Shown here: in pieces, positions 1 to 8,651 of the stretch
Numbering within the stretch: position 1 is the first letter of the stretch
Layout: the number at the start of each line of letters is the position of its first letter
Assembly (NCBI RefSeq): GCF_000577245.1
Contig: NZ_CBYO010000022.1
Coordinates: forward strand, 248,001 to 312,000
Direction of reading: 5' to 3'
From: Paucisalibacillus algeriensis
GTDB taxonomy: Bacteria; Bacillota; Bacilli; Bacillales; Amphibacillaceae
Length of the DNA: 64,000 bases
Translations under genes and position numbers: made by a program
Notes under the pieces: generated by a model
Seen by the model: the letters and a program-made list of their open reading frames with translations, nothing else
Databases searched by the model: none
What the model was told of the DNA's origin: nothing

Positions 1-26
1 ATAAAAAGGTCATGTGAATTAAACAT
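1..26 (-). CDS. ecsB: EcsB ABC transporter membrane subunit, first codons only
   Basis: On the minus strand an ATG at 26-24 reads MFNSHDLF and runs off the window edge. An AGGAAGA ribosome-binding sequence lies 5 to 6 bases upstream, and the start overlaps the ecsA stop by 8 bases, as expected for translationally coupled ecsA-ecsB. EcsB proteins begin with a similar short soluble stretch before the first membrane helix. Only eight codons are visible, so the call rests on position after ecsA. Confidence 0.6.
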
Positions 27-762
27 GGCTATCTTCCTTTGTCAACTGAACATATAAATCATCCAGTGTCGCACGCGGCATATCAAATTGCTCCCTCAAA
101 TCCTCTAATGTCCCAAGTGCTCTAACTTCTCCATCATGTAGAATAACAAATCGATCACAGTAGCGTTCAGCTGTTGCCAAAATATGAGTTGACATTAGGA
201 TACCAGAACCTTTTTGTTTCATGTCATCCATTAATTGTAAGTAAGACTGTATTCCAAGTGGATCCAATCCTACAAATGGCTCGTCCACAATATAAAGTGG
301 TGGTTCAATTAAGAATGCACACATAATCATGACCTTTTGACGCATTCCTTTTGAAAAATGTACTGGAAACCATTTTAATTTTTTTTCTAACCGAAATTCT
401 TTTAATAGTACTTCAAGTCTTTTCTCAAAAACATCCTCCGGTATATTATAGGCCATTGCAGTTAATCGAAGGTGTTCATATAAAGTTAATTCATCATATA
501 GAATTGGCATTTCAGGTATGTATGCCAGTTGGCTTCGATATTCTGATGGGTTGTCTCTAAATGTTTTTCCATTTACCGATATGGAGCCTTTTTTCGGTTG
601 CATCAATCCAATCACATGTTTAATGGTTGTACTTTTACCAGCACCATTCAGTCCAATTAGTCCAACAATCTCTTTAGCGTTTACATCAAATGAAACACCA
701 TGGAGAACATTTTTATGGGTATAGCCCCCAACCAGATTTTCAATATGCAATAACGGTTCCAC
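19..762 (-). CDS. ecsA: EcsA ABC transporter ATP-binding protein
   Basis: Nucleotide-binding subunit of the Ecs exporter, which in Bacillus affects secretion, competence and membrane-protease activity. Walker A (GLNGAGKST, about residues 37-45), the degenerate signature FSKGMRQ (136-142) and Walker B with catalytic Glu (YIVDEP, 157-162) are visible. I start at a GTG at 762, seven bases after AGGGGG. This gives 247 residues, the length I recall for B. subtilis EcsA; an ATG 24 bases upstream lacks a ribosome-binding site. Divergent from hit, as in B. subtilis. Family assignment is firm from the near-identical N-terminal motif region. Confidence 0.95.
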   Translation of the reverse strand: MEPLLHIENLVGGYTHKNVLHGVSFDVNAKEIVGLIGLNGAGKSTTIKHVIGLMQPKKGSISVNGKTFRDNPSEYRSQLAYIPEMPILYDELTLYEHLRLTAMAYNIPEDVFEKRLEVLLKEFRLEKKLKWFPVHFSKGMRQKVMIMCAFLIEPPLYIVDEPFVGLDPLGIQSYLQLMDDMKQKGSGILMSTHILATAERYCDRFVILHDGEVRALGTLEDLREQFDMPRATLDDLYVQLTKEDSHV

Positions 763-1000
763 AAGCTTTCCCCCTAGTCTTTTCACTTGGTTAAAATTTT
801 ATCATTTAACGGTATAAAATCCAAAGGAAACTCTCATACCTTTTTCGACAAAGTAACATTGAACCTTAAGAATCATGGGTATATGTGTACTGGCAGTAGT
901 GTTTCAAATTGTTAAAAACTAACTTTTAGCTTACAATATATTTTTAAATTATTTTTTCAAAGTTGTGTATAGAATTTATGAAATCGCTCAAAATACTAGT

Positions 1001-1303
1001 GTAGGGTCGGGGTAATAACAACGTACCAATTTGTTAAACACAAATGAGGTGTTAGTGTTGGAAAATGATGATGCTTCACTAAAAAATGTGTTAAAAAAAC
1101 AAATGGGGTGTTGACGAAAGATAATCTAATGAAATAAAACCCTTTTGTTAGAAGACATCTCAACGCCAAGGGATACTAACAAAAAGGTTTTGTAAACCAG
1201 TTAAATTGCAAACCGCAAGATAACGGTAATTACAAGTCCCCACATTAGTTTATTGACCCCGTCTCTATAACAGGCTCGTCCACTTGGACGATGCCTGTTT
1301 TTT
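1001..1303 (+). ncRNA. Candidate structured non-coding RNA between ecsA and hit
   Basis: No convincing gene lies in 763-1429. About 300 bases have strong folding signs. CGGGGTAATAA (1008-1018) can pair with TTATTGACCCCG (about 1250-1261). A 16-base arm (1136-1151) pairs with 1176-1191 except for one C-A mismatch. The loop of that hairpin (TCAACGCC, 1160-1167) is complementary to GGTGTTGA at 1107-1114, a possible pseudoknot. A related GGTGTT copy sits at 1048-1053. The segment ends in a textbook intrinsic terminator at 1269-1303. No known RNA family was recognised and no clear promoter was found; strand is taken from the terminator. Confidence 0.5.
1269..1303 (+). terminator. Intrinsic terminator ending the ecsA-hit intergenic RNA
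   Basis: A 13-base stem (AACAGGCTCGTCC paired with GGACGA-T-GCCTGTT) with an ACTT loop is followed by a run of T on the plus strand. There is no plus-strand protein gene upstream, so it must end an untranslated transcript or a read-through product. Confidence 0.85.
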
Positions 1304-1429
1304 AGTTTGGTGATGGCGAGGTAAATGTGTTAGGTTTCAGTAACTACGATACTCCTTAACTCAACATAAAACTTTACATCTCACGGTCCAACTATATACA
1401 ATAGAGGAAAAAGTTAGGAGCTGTTGGCA

Positions 1430-1858
1430 ATGGCACATGAAGATTGTATCTTTTGTAAAATAATTACCGGAGAAATTCCGTCCGCTAAAGTGTATGAAGA
1501 TGATTATGTATATGCCTTTCTTGATATTAGTCAAGTGACTAAAGGTCATACATTGGTTATTCCAAAAACACATGTTAAAAACATTTATGAAACACCTAGT
1601 GAAGTTGCTGGTGAATTATTCGCGCGTGTACCTAGCATTGCAAATGCTATTAAAGCAGCATATAAACCTATTGGGATGAATCTTCTTAATAATAATGAGG
1701 CACCTGCAGACCAATCAGTCTTCCATATCCATATTCACCTCATACCACGATATGGAGAAGGCGATGGATTTTCGTCTAATTGGACAGTACATACAGAGGA
1801 TTATACACCAGGAGATTTACAAACAATTGCTGCAGAAATTAATAGTGAAATAAAGTAG
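1430..1858 (+). CDS. hit: HIT-family nucleotide-binding hydrolase
   Basis: Histidine-triad protein of 142 residues; family members hydrolyse nucleoside phosphoramidates or dinucleotides. The triad HIHIHL sits at residues 99-104, and the N-terminal CxxC (C6, C9) is typical of zinc-binding members. Start is the ATG at 1430, nine bases after AGGAG; the in-frame TTG at 1424 is too close to the same site. It is divergent from ecsA, matching the B. subtilis hit-ecsAB arrangement. The exact substrate cannot be read from sequence. Confidence 0.95.
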   Translation: MAHEDCIFCKIITGEIPSAKVYEDDYVYAFLDISQVTKGHTLVIPKTHVKNIYETPSEVAGELFARVPSIANAIKAAYKPIGMNLLNNNEAPADQSVFHIHIHLIPRYGEGDGFSSNWTVHTEDYTPGDLQTIAAEINSEIK

Positions 1859-1945
1859 TCCAAAAAAACAAATAATTTCCAAATAAATTCTTTTTATTTC
1901 ATATAATGTTTGTTATACTAATAATAAGTTTCTGCAACTGACAAC

Positions 1946-2003
1946 GAGTGTACAGTTGAGGAACTAAAAAATTAGAGCTTAGAAAAGCTTAGCCGAGGAG
2001 AGG
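1946..2003 (+). promoter_or_regulatory. Probable TRAP-binding leader of trpP
   Basis: Between 1946 and 2002 there are about eight GAG or TAG triplets (at 1946, 1958, 1973, 1975, 1980, 1990, 1995, 1998), and the last ones form the ribosome-binding site GAGGAGAGG. In B. subtilis the tryptophan-activated TRAP protein binds (G/U)AG repeats over the trpP ribosome-binding site and blocks translation. Spacing here is less regular than in the trp operon leader, so confidence is moderate. Confidence 0.5.
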
Positions 2004-2008
2004 TACAA

Positions 2009-2524
2009 ATGAATACAAGAATTTTAGTCATTTTATCACTATTAGTGGGGATTGGCGCAGTACTGCACTTCATCATGCCACCAATTTATGGAGTAACACC
2101 TGATATGATGTTGGCAATGATGTTTATAGGAATTATGTTATTTCCTAAACTTAAGTATGTAGGTGTGTTGGCAATTGCAACAGGTATATTATCAGCACTT
2201 ACTTCAAATGCACCTGGAGGACAAATTGCTAACTTTATTGAAAAACCAATTACAGCCTTAATCTTTTTTGCCCTATTTTTAATAGTTAAAGACAGAGTGA
2301 ATATTAAGATAGGCGTACCTGTTTTAACTGCAGTTGGTACGATGATAAGTGGATCGATTTTTCTATCCCTTGCATTATACGTCGTTGGTTTGATGGATGG
2401 GGTTTTCTTATTATTCTTTACAACAGCTGTTTTACCAGCTGCTGGTTTAAATACTGTGTTAATGATTATCATTTTCCCGGTAGTTCAACAAATCTTAAAA
2501 CGATCTAAACCAATTACAGTCTAA
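2009..2524 (+). CDS. trpP: TrpP-type tryptophan transporter
   Basis: Membrane protein of 171 residues with about five hydrophobic helices, matching the TrpP/YhaG family of probable tryptophan importers. The conserved family region around residues 20-75 (PPIYGVTPDMM, then a SALTSNAPGGQIAN stretch) is clear. It sits in the ecs-hit-trpP-yhaH order known from B. subtilis. The leader has TRAP-like triplets, which supports a role in tryptophan supply. The mechanism of transport is inferred from family knowledge. Confidence 0.88.
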   Translation: MNTRILVILSLLVGIGAVLHFIMPPIYGVTPDMMLAMMFIGIMLFPKLKYVGVLAIATGILSALTSNAPGGQIANFIEKPITALIFFALFLIVKDRVNIKIGVPVLTAVGTMISGSIFLSLALYVVGLMDGVFLLFFTTAVLPAAGLNTVLMIIIFPVVQQILKRSKPITV

Positions 2525-2538
2525 TGAAAGATAAGATA

Positions 2539-2571
2539 AATCCTCTGGCATTGTCTGTCAGAGGATTTTTT
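2539..2571 (+). terminator. Intrinsic terminator after trpP
   Basis: AATCCTCTG (2539-2547) pairs with CAGAGGATT (2559-2567), followed by TTTTT. It separates trpP from yhaH. Confidence 0.85.
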
Positions 2572-2719
2572 AACAGATAGGAATAGATATATTTTTAAGC
2601 CTGTTATATAAAAAACTAGTTAATCCATGAAGCTAATTTCTATAGAGATTAACAATATACATAATAAAAAAGAGAAAACAAGGAAAAATTATAGTAAGTG
2701 GGAAAGGAGCGGGATTATT

Positions 2720-3094
2720 TTGGCAAATGGTAAATCATTCGCTTTAGGAATTTTAGTTGGAGGTGTAGTTGGAGCTACTGCAACTTTACTAAGTACTCCA
2801 ACATCCGGAAGAGAACTTAGAACAAAAGTAAAAGATCAAAGTCTTGAATGGAAAGAATTACTGGAAAATCTAAAATTAGACGGGCTTCGCCTAAAAAATC
2901 AAATTGCAGCTACTTCTAAAGAGGGTGTATCTTTAATTAAGGATTTGACCCACGAAATGAAAAGTTCAATTGTAGAGTGGAAAGAATCAGTAGAACCTCA
3001 TCAAAAGAGTATCCATCAACATCTTGAACAAATTGAAACCAGCTTAAAAGAATTAGAAGAAAAAGTTAATGATAATAAGAAAATAGAAGCTTAA
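2720..3094 (+). CDS. yhaH: YtxH-like protein YhaH
   Basis: Small protein of 124 residues: a glycine-rich single membrane segment near residues 5-25 (the ALGILVGGVVGATATLL stretch), then SGRELR and a long charged helix likely to form a coiled coil. This is the YtxH/YhaH general-stress-type family; molecular function is unknown. I start at TTG 2720, ten bases after AGGAG, because the upstream extension (from 2627) is Asn/Lys-rich, lacks a ribosome-binding site and is absent from the family. It lies after trpP as in B. subtilis. Confidence 0.8.
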   Translation: MANGKSFALGILVGGVVGATATLLSTPTSGRELRTKVKDQSLEWKELLENLKLDGLRLKNQIAATSKEGVSLIKDLTHEMKSSIVEWKESVEPHQKSIHQHLEQIETSLKELEEKVNDNKKIEA

Positions 3095-3130
3095 TTAAAA
3101 ACTAGCACTTTAATAATTCCTTAGGTAAAA

Positions 3131-3167
3131 AAAGCTTTCTCGAGATCAGTCTCGAGAAAGCTTTTTT
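3131..3167. terminator. Bidirectional terminator between yhaH and the opu genes
   Basis: A 15-bp stem, AAAGCTTTCTCGAGA at 3131-3145 with its complement at 3150-3164, has A-rich and T-rich flanks and so can work on both strands. It lies between convergent genes. Confidence 0.9.
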
Positions 3168-3179
3168 AGTATATACGTA

Positions 3180-4082
3180 TTAATCTTTTGGCTCCAAATC
3201 ATCAATAGACTTAATATCCATATAAGCTGGTACGACTAAGCCAATTTTAGCCCCTACAAGATTGGCACCAAGGTCAACAAAATCTTCTTGATAGCTTTCA
3301 TAGAAATCTTTATGGGTAATTGGCATCCATGGGGCCAATGAGGCGTCACCATCTCCATTAGCAATGGATTCAAATACTACTGCAACATCTACTGGTGTAA
3401 TAGTAACTTCAAAGCCTCTCTGTTCCATTGCATACTTTACAACATTTGCTGAAGCACGTTCTGAATCCCATGGTGTAGAAACAAGCTCTATTTCAACACC
3501 TTCTACCTCATTAACTCCTTCTAACCATTCATCAACTTTGCCTTGATTATCCGCTACCCATTGTTTAGCTACTGTAGCAATATCGTTGCCGGATTCTTTC
3601 GATTCATACATGATCCCTTCCATATCTTCTACTTCCCAATTAAATTGATTGAGCAATTTAAATGCCTCTGGCTTTTCTTCTCTTAAACCTTTTCGAACTA
3701 TTGTTTTAATTTCTTCTACGTCACCATAAATACCTTTTGGATCCTCTAAATATTTCATGTCAGGATACTTAGCAAATGTCCAATGTGGATTCCAACCAGT
3801 AATAACAATTGGTTCTTCATTATCTATTGCTTTATCTAATTCTGCTGCCATTGCTGCTGTAGAGGATAGTTCGACTGTCCAACCGCTTAATGACTCATAT
3901 TCATCAATTGCCTTTTCAGTTGTAACACTAATACCTGCTCCTGGTTCAATACCTGTAATGGTATAATCTACTGCTTCACTATAACTTTTTTCATCACTTG
4001 ATTTTTCTGATGAATTATCATCACCACAACCTGCTAAAACAAGTGCACTTGCTATACCTAATCCTACTAATAACTTCTTCAT
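3180..4082 (-). CDS. Glycine betaine-binding lipoprotein, second copy (OpuAC-like)
   Basis: Extracytoplasmic substrate-binding protein of 300 residues for quaternary ammonium osmoprotectants. A signal peptide ends in the lipobox LAGC (Cys 19). Aromatic ligand candidates W97 and W101 lie in the GWNPHW motif, and a C-terminal APWMPITH motif carries another Trp. It is a diverged tandem paralogue of the gene at 4189-5109, from which it is separated by a terminator, so it is probably less expressed or separately transcribed. The two copies differ around the ligand motifs (WNPHW against WSPHW, PWMPITH against AWLPATH), so a different ligand preference is possible but unproven. Confidence 0.88.
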   Translation of the reverse strand: MKKLLVGLGIASALVLAGCGDDNSSEKSSDEKSYSEAVDYTITGIEPGAGISVTTEKAIDEYESLSGWTVELSSTAAMAAELDKAIDNEEPIVITGWNPHWTFAKYPDMKYLEDPKGIYGDVEEIKTIVRKGLREEKPEAFKLLNQFNWEVEDMEGIMYESKESGNDIATVAKQWVADNQGKVDEWLEGVNEVEGVEIELVSTPWDSERASANVVKYAMEQRGFEVTITPVDVAVVFESIANGDGDASLAPWMPITHKDFYESYQEDFVDLGANLVGAKIGLVVPAYMDIKSIDDLEPKD

Positions 4083-4146
4083 TAATTCGTAAAACTCCCT
4101 TATTCATGTAATTATTTATTTAATATTCAAACAACTATTTCAATAA

Positions 4147-4178
4147 ATAAAAGCAGACTAATAAATGTCCGCTTTTAT
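4147..4178 (-). terminator. Terminator between the two betaine-binding protein genes
   Basis: On the minus strand AAAGCGGAC pairs with GTCTGCTTT (one G-T pair) across an 8-base loop and is followed by TTATTT. It falls after the opuAA-AB-AC unit and before the second binding protein gene. Confidence 0.75.
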
Positions 4179-4188
4179 TTAAATTTTA

Positions 4189-5109
4189 TTATTTTGCTTC
4201 AAGATCTTCAATAGAATCAATTTCCATATAAGCTGGAACAACTAGGCCAATTTTTGCACCTTCAAGGTTTGCGCCAAGGTCTACTAATTGGTCTTTGTAT
4301 TCTTCATATAAGTCACCGTGTGTTGCTGGTAACCATGCTGCTACCATACCATCAGCTTCACCACTAGCAACTGCTTGCCACATAACCCCATTATCAAGAG
4401 GTGTAACAGTAACATTAAAACCAAGGTCTTCTAACACTTTAGCAACAACATTAGTAGATGCAACTTCTGTATCCCATTCTACATATACTAATTCGATTTC
4501 TTTACCATCAACTTCTTCTGCACCTTTGGTCCACTCTGCAACTTTTTCAGCATTTTCTTCTACCCAAGATGCAGCTACTTCAGCAGGATCTCCACCATTA
4601 GATATTTCTAACATAACAGCATTCATATCTTCTTCTGTCCAGAAGAATTGATCTAGTACTGTGTATGCGTTAGGCATGTCTTCTTCTAGCCCTTGACGTA
4701 CCATTGTACCAATAATCTCTGCATCACCGAAAGTTCCTTTTGGATCTTCTAAATATTTCAAGTCATATTTAGCGAATTTCCAGTGGGGTGACCATCCAGT
4801 AACAATAATTGGTTCTTCATTTTCAATTGCTTCTCCTAATGCTGTTGCCATTGCACCACTTGATGATGCTGCAACTTCCCAACCGTCTAGGCCATATTCC
4901 TCAATTGCTCGTTCAGAAGTCTGAAATACTCCTGCACCAGCTTCGATGCCCGTAATAGTGTACTTTAATTCTTCACTATAATTTACTTCTCCGTTATCAT
5001 TTGTTGCTCCATCAGATGAATCTTTATCATTAGATCCGCATCCTGCAGCAATTAATGTTAAAGAAAGTCCTAATGCTACACCAAGACTTTTCCATTTACC
5101 TTTAAACAA
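4189..5109 (-). CDS. opuAC: OpuAC glycine betaine-binding lipoprotein
   Basis: Substrate-binding lipoprotein of the OpuA importer, 306 residues. The signal peptide ends in AAGC (lipobox). The betaine cage region GWSPHWKF near residue 105 and the C-terminal AAWLPATH motif near residue 250 fit OpuAC-type proteins that hold trimethylammonium groups with Trp residues. It starts at TTG 5109 behind AAAGGGGAGAG. It is third in the opuAA-opuAB-opuAC order and is followed by a terminator and a paralogue. Confidence 0.92.
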   Translation of the reverse strand: MFKGKWKSLGVALGLSLTLIAAGCGSNDKDSSDGATNDNGEVNYSEELKYTITGIEAGAGVFQTSERAIEEYGLDGWEVAASSSGAMATALGEAIENEEPIIVTGWSPHWKFAKYDLKYLEDPKGTFGDAEIIGTMVRQGLEEDMPNAYTVLDQFFWTEEDMNAVMLEISNGGDPAEVAASWVEENAEKVAEWTKGAEEVDGKEIELVYVEWDTEVASTNVVAKVLEDLGFNVTVTPLDNGVMWQAVASGEADGMVAAWLPATHGDLYEEYKDQLVDLGANLEGAKIGLVVPAYMEIDSIEDLEAK

Positions 5110-5203
5110 AATAATCTCTCCCCTTTTTTATGATATATATGGAACTTCTCAACTAAGAAAAGGTACCAACTTAATTAGTGGAGCAATTAAAAATAAATTA
5201 CTA

Positions 5204-6052
5204 CTATTGCTCTTTTGAATTTGCACTCTGTGTAAAGCGATCAATAATAATAGCTAAAATGACAATTCCAATTCCAGCAACAAATCCTGTTCCTACCTGG
5301 GCACGTTGTAAGGAGGATAACACTTCTCGTCCAAGACCAGGTGCCCCAATCATCGATGCAATAACCACCATTGATAAAGCAAGCATAACAGTTTGATTAA
5401 TACCTGCCATAATAGTAGTTTTAGCCATTGGTAATTCTACTTTTAGTAATTTCTGTGTTCCAGTACTACCAAACGCTTCTGATGCTTCAACAAGCTCTTT
5501 AGAAACTTGGCGGATACCTAAGTTTGTAAACCGCACTGTTGGTGGTGTTGCAAAAATCAGTGACGCAAATATACCTGGTACCATCCCAATTCCGAAAAAG
5601 GCAACTGCTGGAATTAAATATACGAATGCTGGCATCGTCTGCATAAAGTCCAAAATCGGCTTTATAATCGCTTCAGCAGTTTTACTTTTAGACATAAGAA
5701 TACCTATAGGAACACCAATAATGACAGATAATAAACTAGCAATTAAAACTAAAGTAAAAGTGCTTATTAGATGTTCCCAATAACCTTGATTATCGATTAA
5801 CCATAAACCAACAACAGAAAATGCTGCTAATCCAAACTTTTTACCACTTATAAAGAATGCAATTAATGCGACAATAATAATAACAATGATTGGTGGTACT
5901 AGCATCAGTATTTCAGATGAGAAATCCATGAAATTTCCAAAATGTTCTTTTATCGGATCAAATAAGAATGAAAGTTTTTCTGTTATTTTATCGGTTACCC
6001 ATTCCGTCCCTTCCGCAATCGGTATCCCTTCTGTAAACCATTCTTTAAGCAT
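5204..6052 (-). CDS. opuAB: OpuAB glycine betaine/proline permease
   Basis: Membrane subunit of 282 residues of the OpuA ABC importer. The N-terminal amphipathic segment is followed by about six or seven helices and the BPD-type coupling region ([15 protein letters not shown] near residue 180). The ATG lies inside the end of opuAA (8-base overlap), showing translational coupling. A short hairpin lies in the 94-base gap before opuAC (complementary GAGCAAT and ATTGCTC on the minus strand), which could adjust relative amounts of the binding protein. Confidence 0.95.
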   Translation of the reverse strand: MLKEWFTEGIPIAEGTEWVTDKITEKLSFLFDPIKEHFGNFMDFSSEILMLVPPIIVIIIVALIAFFISGKKFGLAAFSVVGLWLIDNQGYWEHLISTFTLVLIASLLSVIIGVPIGILMSKSKTAEAIIKPILDFMQTMPAFVYLIPAVAFFGIGMVPGIFASLIFATPPTVRFTNLGIRQVSKELVEASEAFGSTGTQKLLKVELPMAKTTIMAGINQTVMLALSMVVIASMIGAPGLGREVLSSLQRAQVGTGFVAGIGIVILAIIIDRFTQSANSKEQ

Positions 6053-7244
6053 GTTCTAAGTTCACCTCACTATCTCCTGCAAGTGCAGCAATGACAGCAC
6101 CACGTACGATAATACCTACTAGCTTTTCATTTTCTACCACTGCAACAGGTACCGGTGAACCATTGATTACATTAAATATGTCTTGCATGGAAGTTTCTTT
6201 ATTTACTTGCTTTATATCCGTTCGAAGTATTTCCTTCAGATCACGAACCTCTTTCTTTCTTGCTTCTGAAGCATCGTCAGCAGTGACATATCCCTTCAGA
6301 TTACGTTTACTATCTACCACTAAAATACTAGAAATTCCAGCTTCTTTCATACGCTCTAGCGCAACACGCGGGCCGTGTTTTTCAATATTAATCGTTTCTG
6401 GTCGTTTCATGATATGCCCAGCAGTTAGGACCTTCGAACGATCTACGTCCTCAACAAAGCGTTCCACATAATCATTTGCTGGATTCATTAAGATTTCTTC
6501 AGGTGTCCCAATTTGCACAATGGAACCGTCTTTCATTAATGCAATTCGATCCCCAAGACGTAATGCTTCATCCAGGTCATGTGTTATAAAGATAATTGTT
6601 TTCTTCATTGTTGATTGCAGGTCAATTAATTCATCCTGCATATCTTTACGAATTAGAGGGTCTAATGCAGAAAATGCCTCGTCCATCAAGAGAACTTCTG
6701 GATCATTCGCTAACGCTCTTGCTAATCCAACCCGTTGCTGCATACCACCTGATAGTTGTTCAGGTTTTTGTTCTGCGTATCCTTCTAAGCCTACTAATTT
6801 AAGGGCCTCATGTGCTTTTTTCATTCTTTCTTCGGTATCTACTTTTTGAATTTCCAATCCGTACTCCACATTTTTTAATACGGTACGATTCGGAAATAGT
6901 GCGAAACGTTGGAATACCATACCGAGCTTTTCACGGCGAACTTGACGAAGCTCTTTTTTGTCCATTTTTGCTAAATCCTGTCCATCAATAAGAATGGATC
7001 CTTGAGTTGGTTCGATTAATCGATTAATCAATCTTACCAGCGTGGATTTACCACTACCAGATAATCCCATAATTACGAAGATTTCACCTGATTCAACTGT
7101 AAAAGATGCTCTATTTACACCAACAGTACTTCCTGTTTTCTTTAATATTTCTTCTTTGGATAACCCTCTATCCAAATGATCTATTGCCTGTTTTGGATTT
7201 TTACCAAAAACCTTTGTCAGGTTTTTTGCTTCAATAATTGGCAA
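6045..7244 (-). CDS. opuAA: OpuAA glycine betaine/proline ABC transporter ATPase
   Basis: ATPase of 399 residues with an N-terminal nucleotide-binding domain and C-terminal tandem CBS domains. Walker [10 protein letters not shown] is at about 60-68, followed by LSGGMQQR and [11 protein letters not shown]. The C-terminal third (GHIMKRPE onward, then SSILVVD and [17 protein letters not shown]) is the CBS pair, which senses ionic strength or c-di-AMP in related transporters. I start at TTG 7244 because AGAGGTGA stands six bases upstream; an ATG 33 bases earlier has no ribosome-binding site. Confidence 0.93.
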   Translation of the reverse strand: MPIIEAKNLTKVFGKNPKQAIDHLDRGLSKEEILKKTGSTVGVNRASFTVESGEIFVIMGLSGSGKSTLVRLINRLIEPTQGSILIDGQDLAKMDKKELRQVRREKLGMVFQRFALFPNRTVLKNVEYGLEIQKVDTEERMKKAHEALKLVGLEGYAEQKPEQLSGGMQQRVGLARALANDPEVLLMDEAFSALDPLIRKDMQDELIDLQSTMKKTIIFITHDLDEALRLGDRIALMKDGSIVQIGTPEEILMNPANDYVERFVEDVDRSKVLTAGHIMKRPETINIEKHGPRVALERMKEAGISSILVVDSKRNLKGYVTADDASEARKKEVRDLKEILRTDIKQVNKETSMQDIFNVINGSPVPVAVVENEKLVGIIVRGAVIAALAGDSEVNLEHA

Positions 7245-7341
7245 AGCCTTCACCTCTTTCGACATACATTTAACGTAGTATGTAAATTGTAGATTCATAG
7301 ATTGTATAAAAACAAACCGTGCCGCACCGCTTACCTTTAAT

Positions 7342-7371
7342 ACTATACATCCTTTTATATGTACTGGACAA
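7342..7371 (-). promoter_or_regulatory. Candidate SigA promoter of opuA (proximal)
   Basis: On the minus strand TTGTCC (7371-7366) and TATAGT (7347-7342) are 18 bases apart and about 100 bases before opuAA. Matches to consensus are 4 of 6 and 5 of 6. Confidence 0.4.
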
Positions 7372-7393
7372 ACTTTGTATTCCTTTATTTTCG

Positions 7394-7422
7394 ATTATAT
7401 TTTTTATACAGTTTAAACTGTA
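7394..7422 (-). promoter_or_regulatory. Palindromic operator overlapping an upstream opuA promoter
   Basis: TACAGTTTAAACTGTA (7407-7422) is a perfect 16-bp palindrome. On the minus strand a perfect TATAAT (7399-7394) follows, and the position 17 bases upstream of it is the outer half of the palindrome, used as a weak -35 region. A protein bound there would block opuA. The divergent GbsR-type regulator at 7546 is the obvious candidate binder. Binding is inference. Confidence 0.5.
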
Positions 7423-7545
7423 CATACTAAACAATAGGATTCCTTATAAATACTCGATATTACTCCAAAATGCCTACCAACTATCCATTTTTCAATATTG
7501 GCAGACTATTGTAACCTTATAATAGGGTTAGTTTAGGAGGTTTGC

Positions 7546-8037
7546 ATGTTGAATAACAGCAACGAAAAAATAAAGAACGGAATTTTACTAGAATTTGCAA
7601 AAACAGTAGAATTATTTGATTTAACCCCCATCGAAGCAAGAGTTTTTGCTTATTTATATGTAGAAGGAACACCGTTAACTTTAGATGATATGAGTGATGC
7701 ATTAGGAAAGAGTAAAACCTCGATGAGTACAAGCGTACGTAGCTTAGTTGAGTTAAATCTAGTAAAGCGCGTTTGGAAAAAAGGCGTTCGAAAAGATTTA
7801 TTCCAAGTAAACAATCACTTATTCAAACAGTTTTTAAGCCTTTATATGAAGAAATGGACTGATACTACGGAAGTCCGGAAAGATGCATTGATTGAATTAA
7901 AAAAGGATTTTGATCAAATACAGAGTGATAAAAAAGATGAAATGATTCAAAATAAACTCCATACTTTACTAGAGTTTCACGAGAGATTATATCAATTCTT
8001 TAAAGAAGTTTCAGAAATTAAAAAAGATGGCAAGTAG
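7546..8037 (+). CDS. GbsR-type MarR-superfamily regulator of opuA
   Basis: Winged-helix regulator of 163 residues. The helix-turn-helix region LTLDDMSDALGKSKTSMSTS (about 45-64) is typical of the GbsR/OpcR/OpuAR family, which senses glycine betaine or its precursor choline, and the following VKRVWKKGVRKDLF wing fits too. It is divergent from opuAA with a shared 300-base promoter region, the same arrangement as the OpuAR repressor of Bacillus infantis opuA. AGGAGG stands five bases before the ATG. Repression of opuA is inferred from family and position. Confidence 0.85.
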   Translation: MLNNSNEKIKNGILLEFAKTVELFDLTPIEARVFAYLYVEGTPLTLDDMSDALGKSKTSMSTSVRSLVELNLVKRVWKKGVRKDLFQVNNHLFKQFLSLYMKKWTDTTEVRKDALIELKKDFDQIQSDKKDEMIQNKLHTLLEFHERLYQFFKEVSEIKKDGK

Positions 8038-8067
8038 GACTGGAATTACCTACAAGCCATCTTTTTT
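8021..8067. terminator. Bidirectional terminator overlapping two gene ends
   Basis: AAAAAGATGGC (8021-8031) pairs with GCCATCTTTTT (8056-8066), with an inner GTAGG/CCTAC stem. It contains the stop codons of both the GbsR-type gene (plus) and yhaI (minus), so both proteins end within the terminator. Confidence 0.85.
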
Positions 8068-8385
8068 AATTAACCGAATAAATTCTCCTAATAATTCAGG
8101 ATAATATCCTTCTTTATGTAGTGCATAAACTGTTTCAGTTGGATCTAATTTTTCGTTTAACATACCCGCAAATTTAACCAAGTGGGATGAATAATTAAGT
8201 AACCCTTCTTCCTTTTGCTGCCTGTATTCTCTATTCATGTCTTCTAGCAAGGAAAATAATTTATTATATTCATCTTCTGTCAACCTATGTTCCATAACAA
8301 GCTTGGTAAAAGGGAATTTATTGATGTCGATTATTTTAGATAATAATTGTAATTGAAATGTAGCCAAATTGTTATCCCATTGCAT
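8050..8385 (-). CDS. yhaI: YhaI, DUF1878 protein
   Basis: Soluble protein of 111 residues, predicted mostly helical, matching the YhaI/DUF1878 family of unknown function. Conserved features seen are the FPFTKLVMEHRLTEDEY stretch and the C-terminal LNEKLDPTETVYALHKEGYYPEL region. The ATG at 8385 lies nine bases after AAGGAGG; upstream ATGs have no such site. In B. subtilis yhaI lies near prsA, consistent with this position. No function can be assigned. Confidence 0.82.
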   Translation of the reverse strand: MQWDNNLATFQLQLLSKIIDINKFPFTKLVMEHRLTEDEYNKLFSLLEDMNREYRQQKEEGLLNYSSHLVKFAGMLNEKLDPTETVYALHKEGYYPELLGEFIRLIKKDGL

Positions 8386-8651
8386 GTTCAACATCCTCCT
8401 TAACCCCATTCGATTAATAATTATCTGAATACAATTTAATATTAGCATTATTTTAAACTATATTTTTTTCGTAAAAGGTATTGCATTTTTCCAGTCTAAA
8501 TACTATTATCAATTAGGATTTTGAAAAAAGTAACTGATTTTCTAACTAATAATATACTATTTGATATTGAAAGTAATAAAATTAGAATATACATGCATTA
8601 GGCAAGTGACACACAGAAAACATTTACAGAATGAAGAGGAGGGTTAATAAG

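Noticed and set aside
2086-2472. 128-codon minus-strand frame inside trpP
   Set aside because: Shadow of the membrane-protein gene; no ribosome-binding site and no family.
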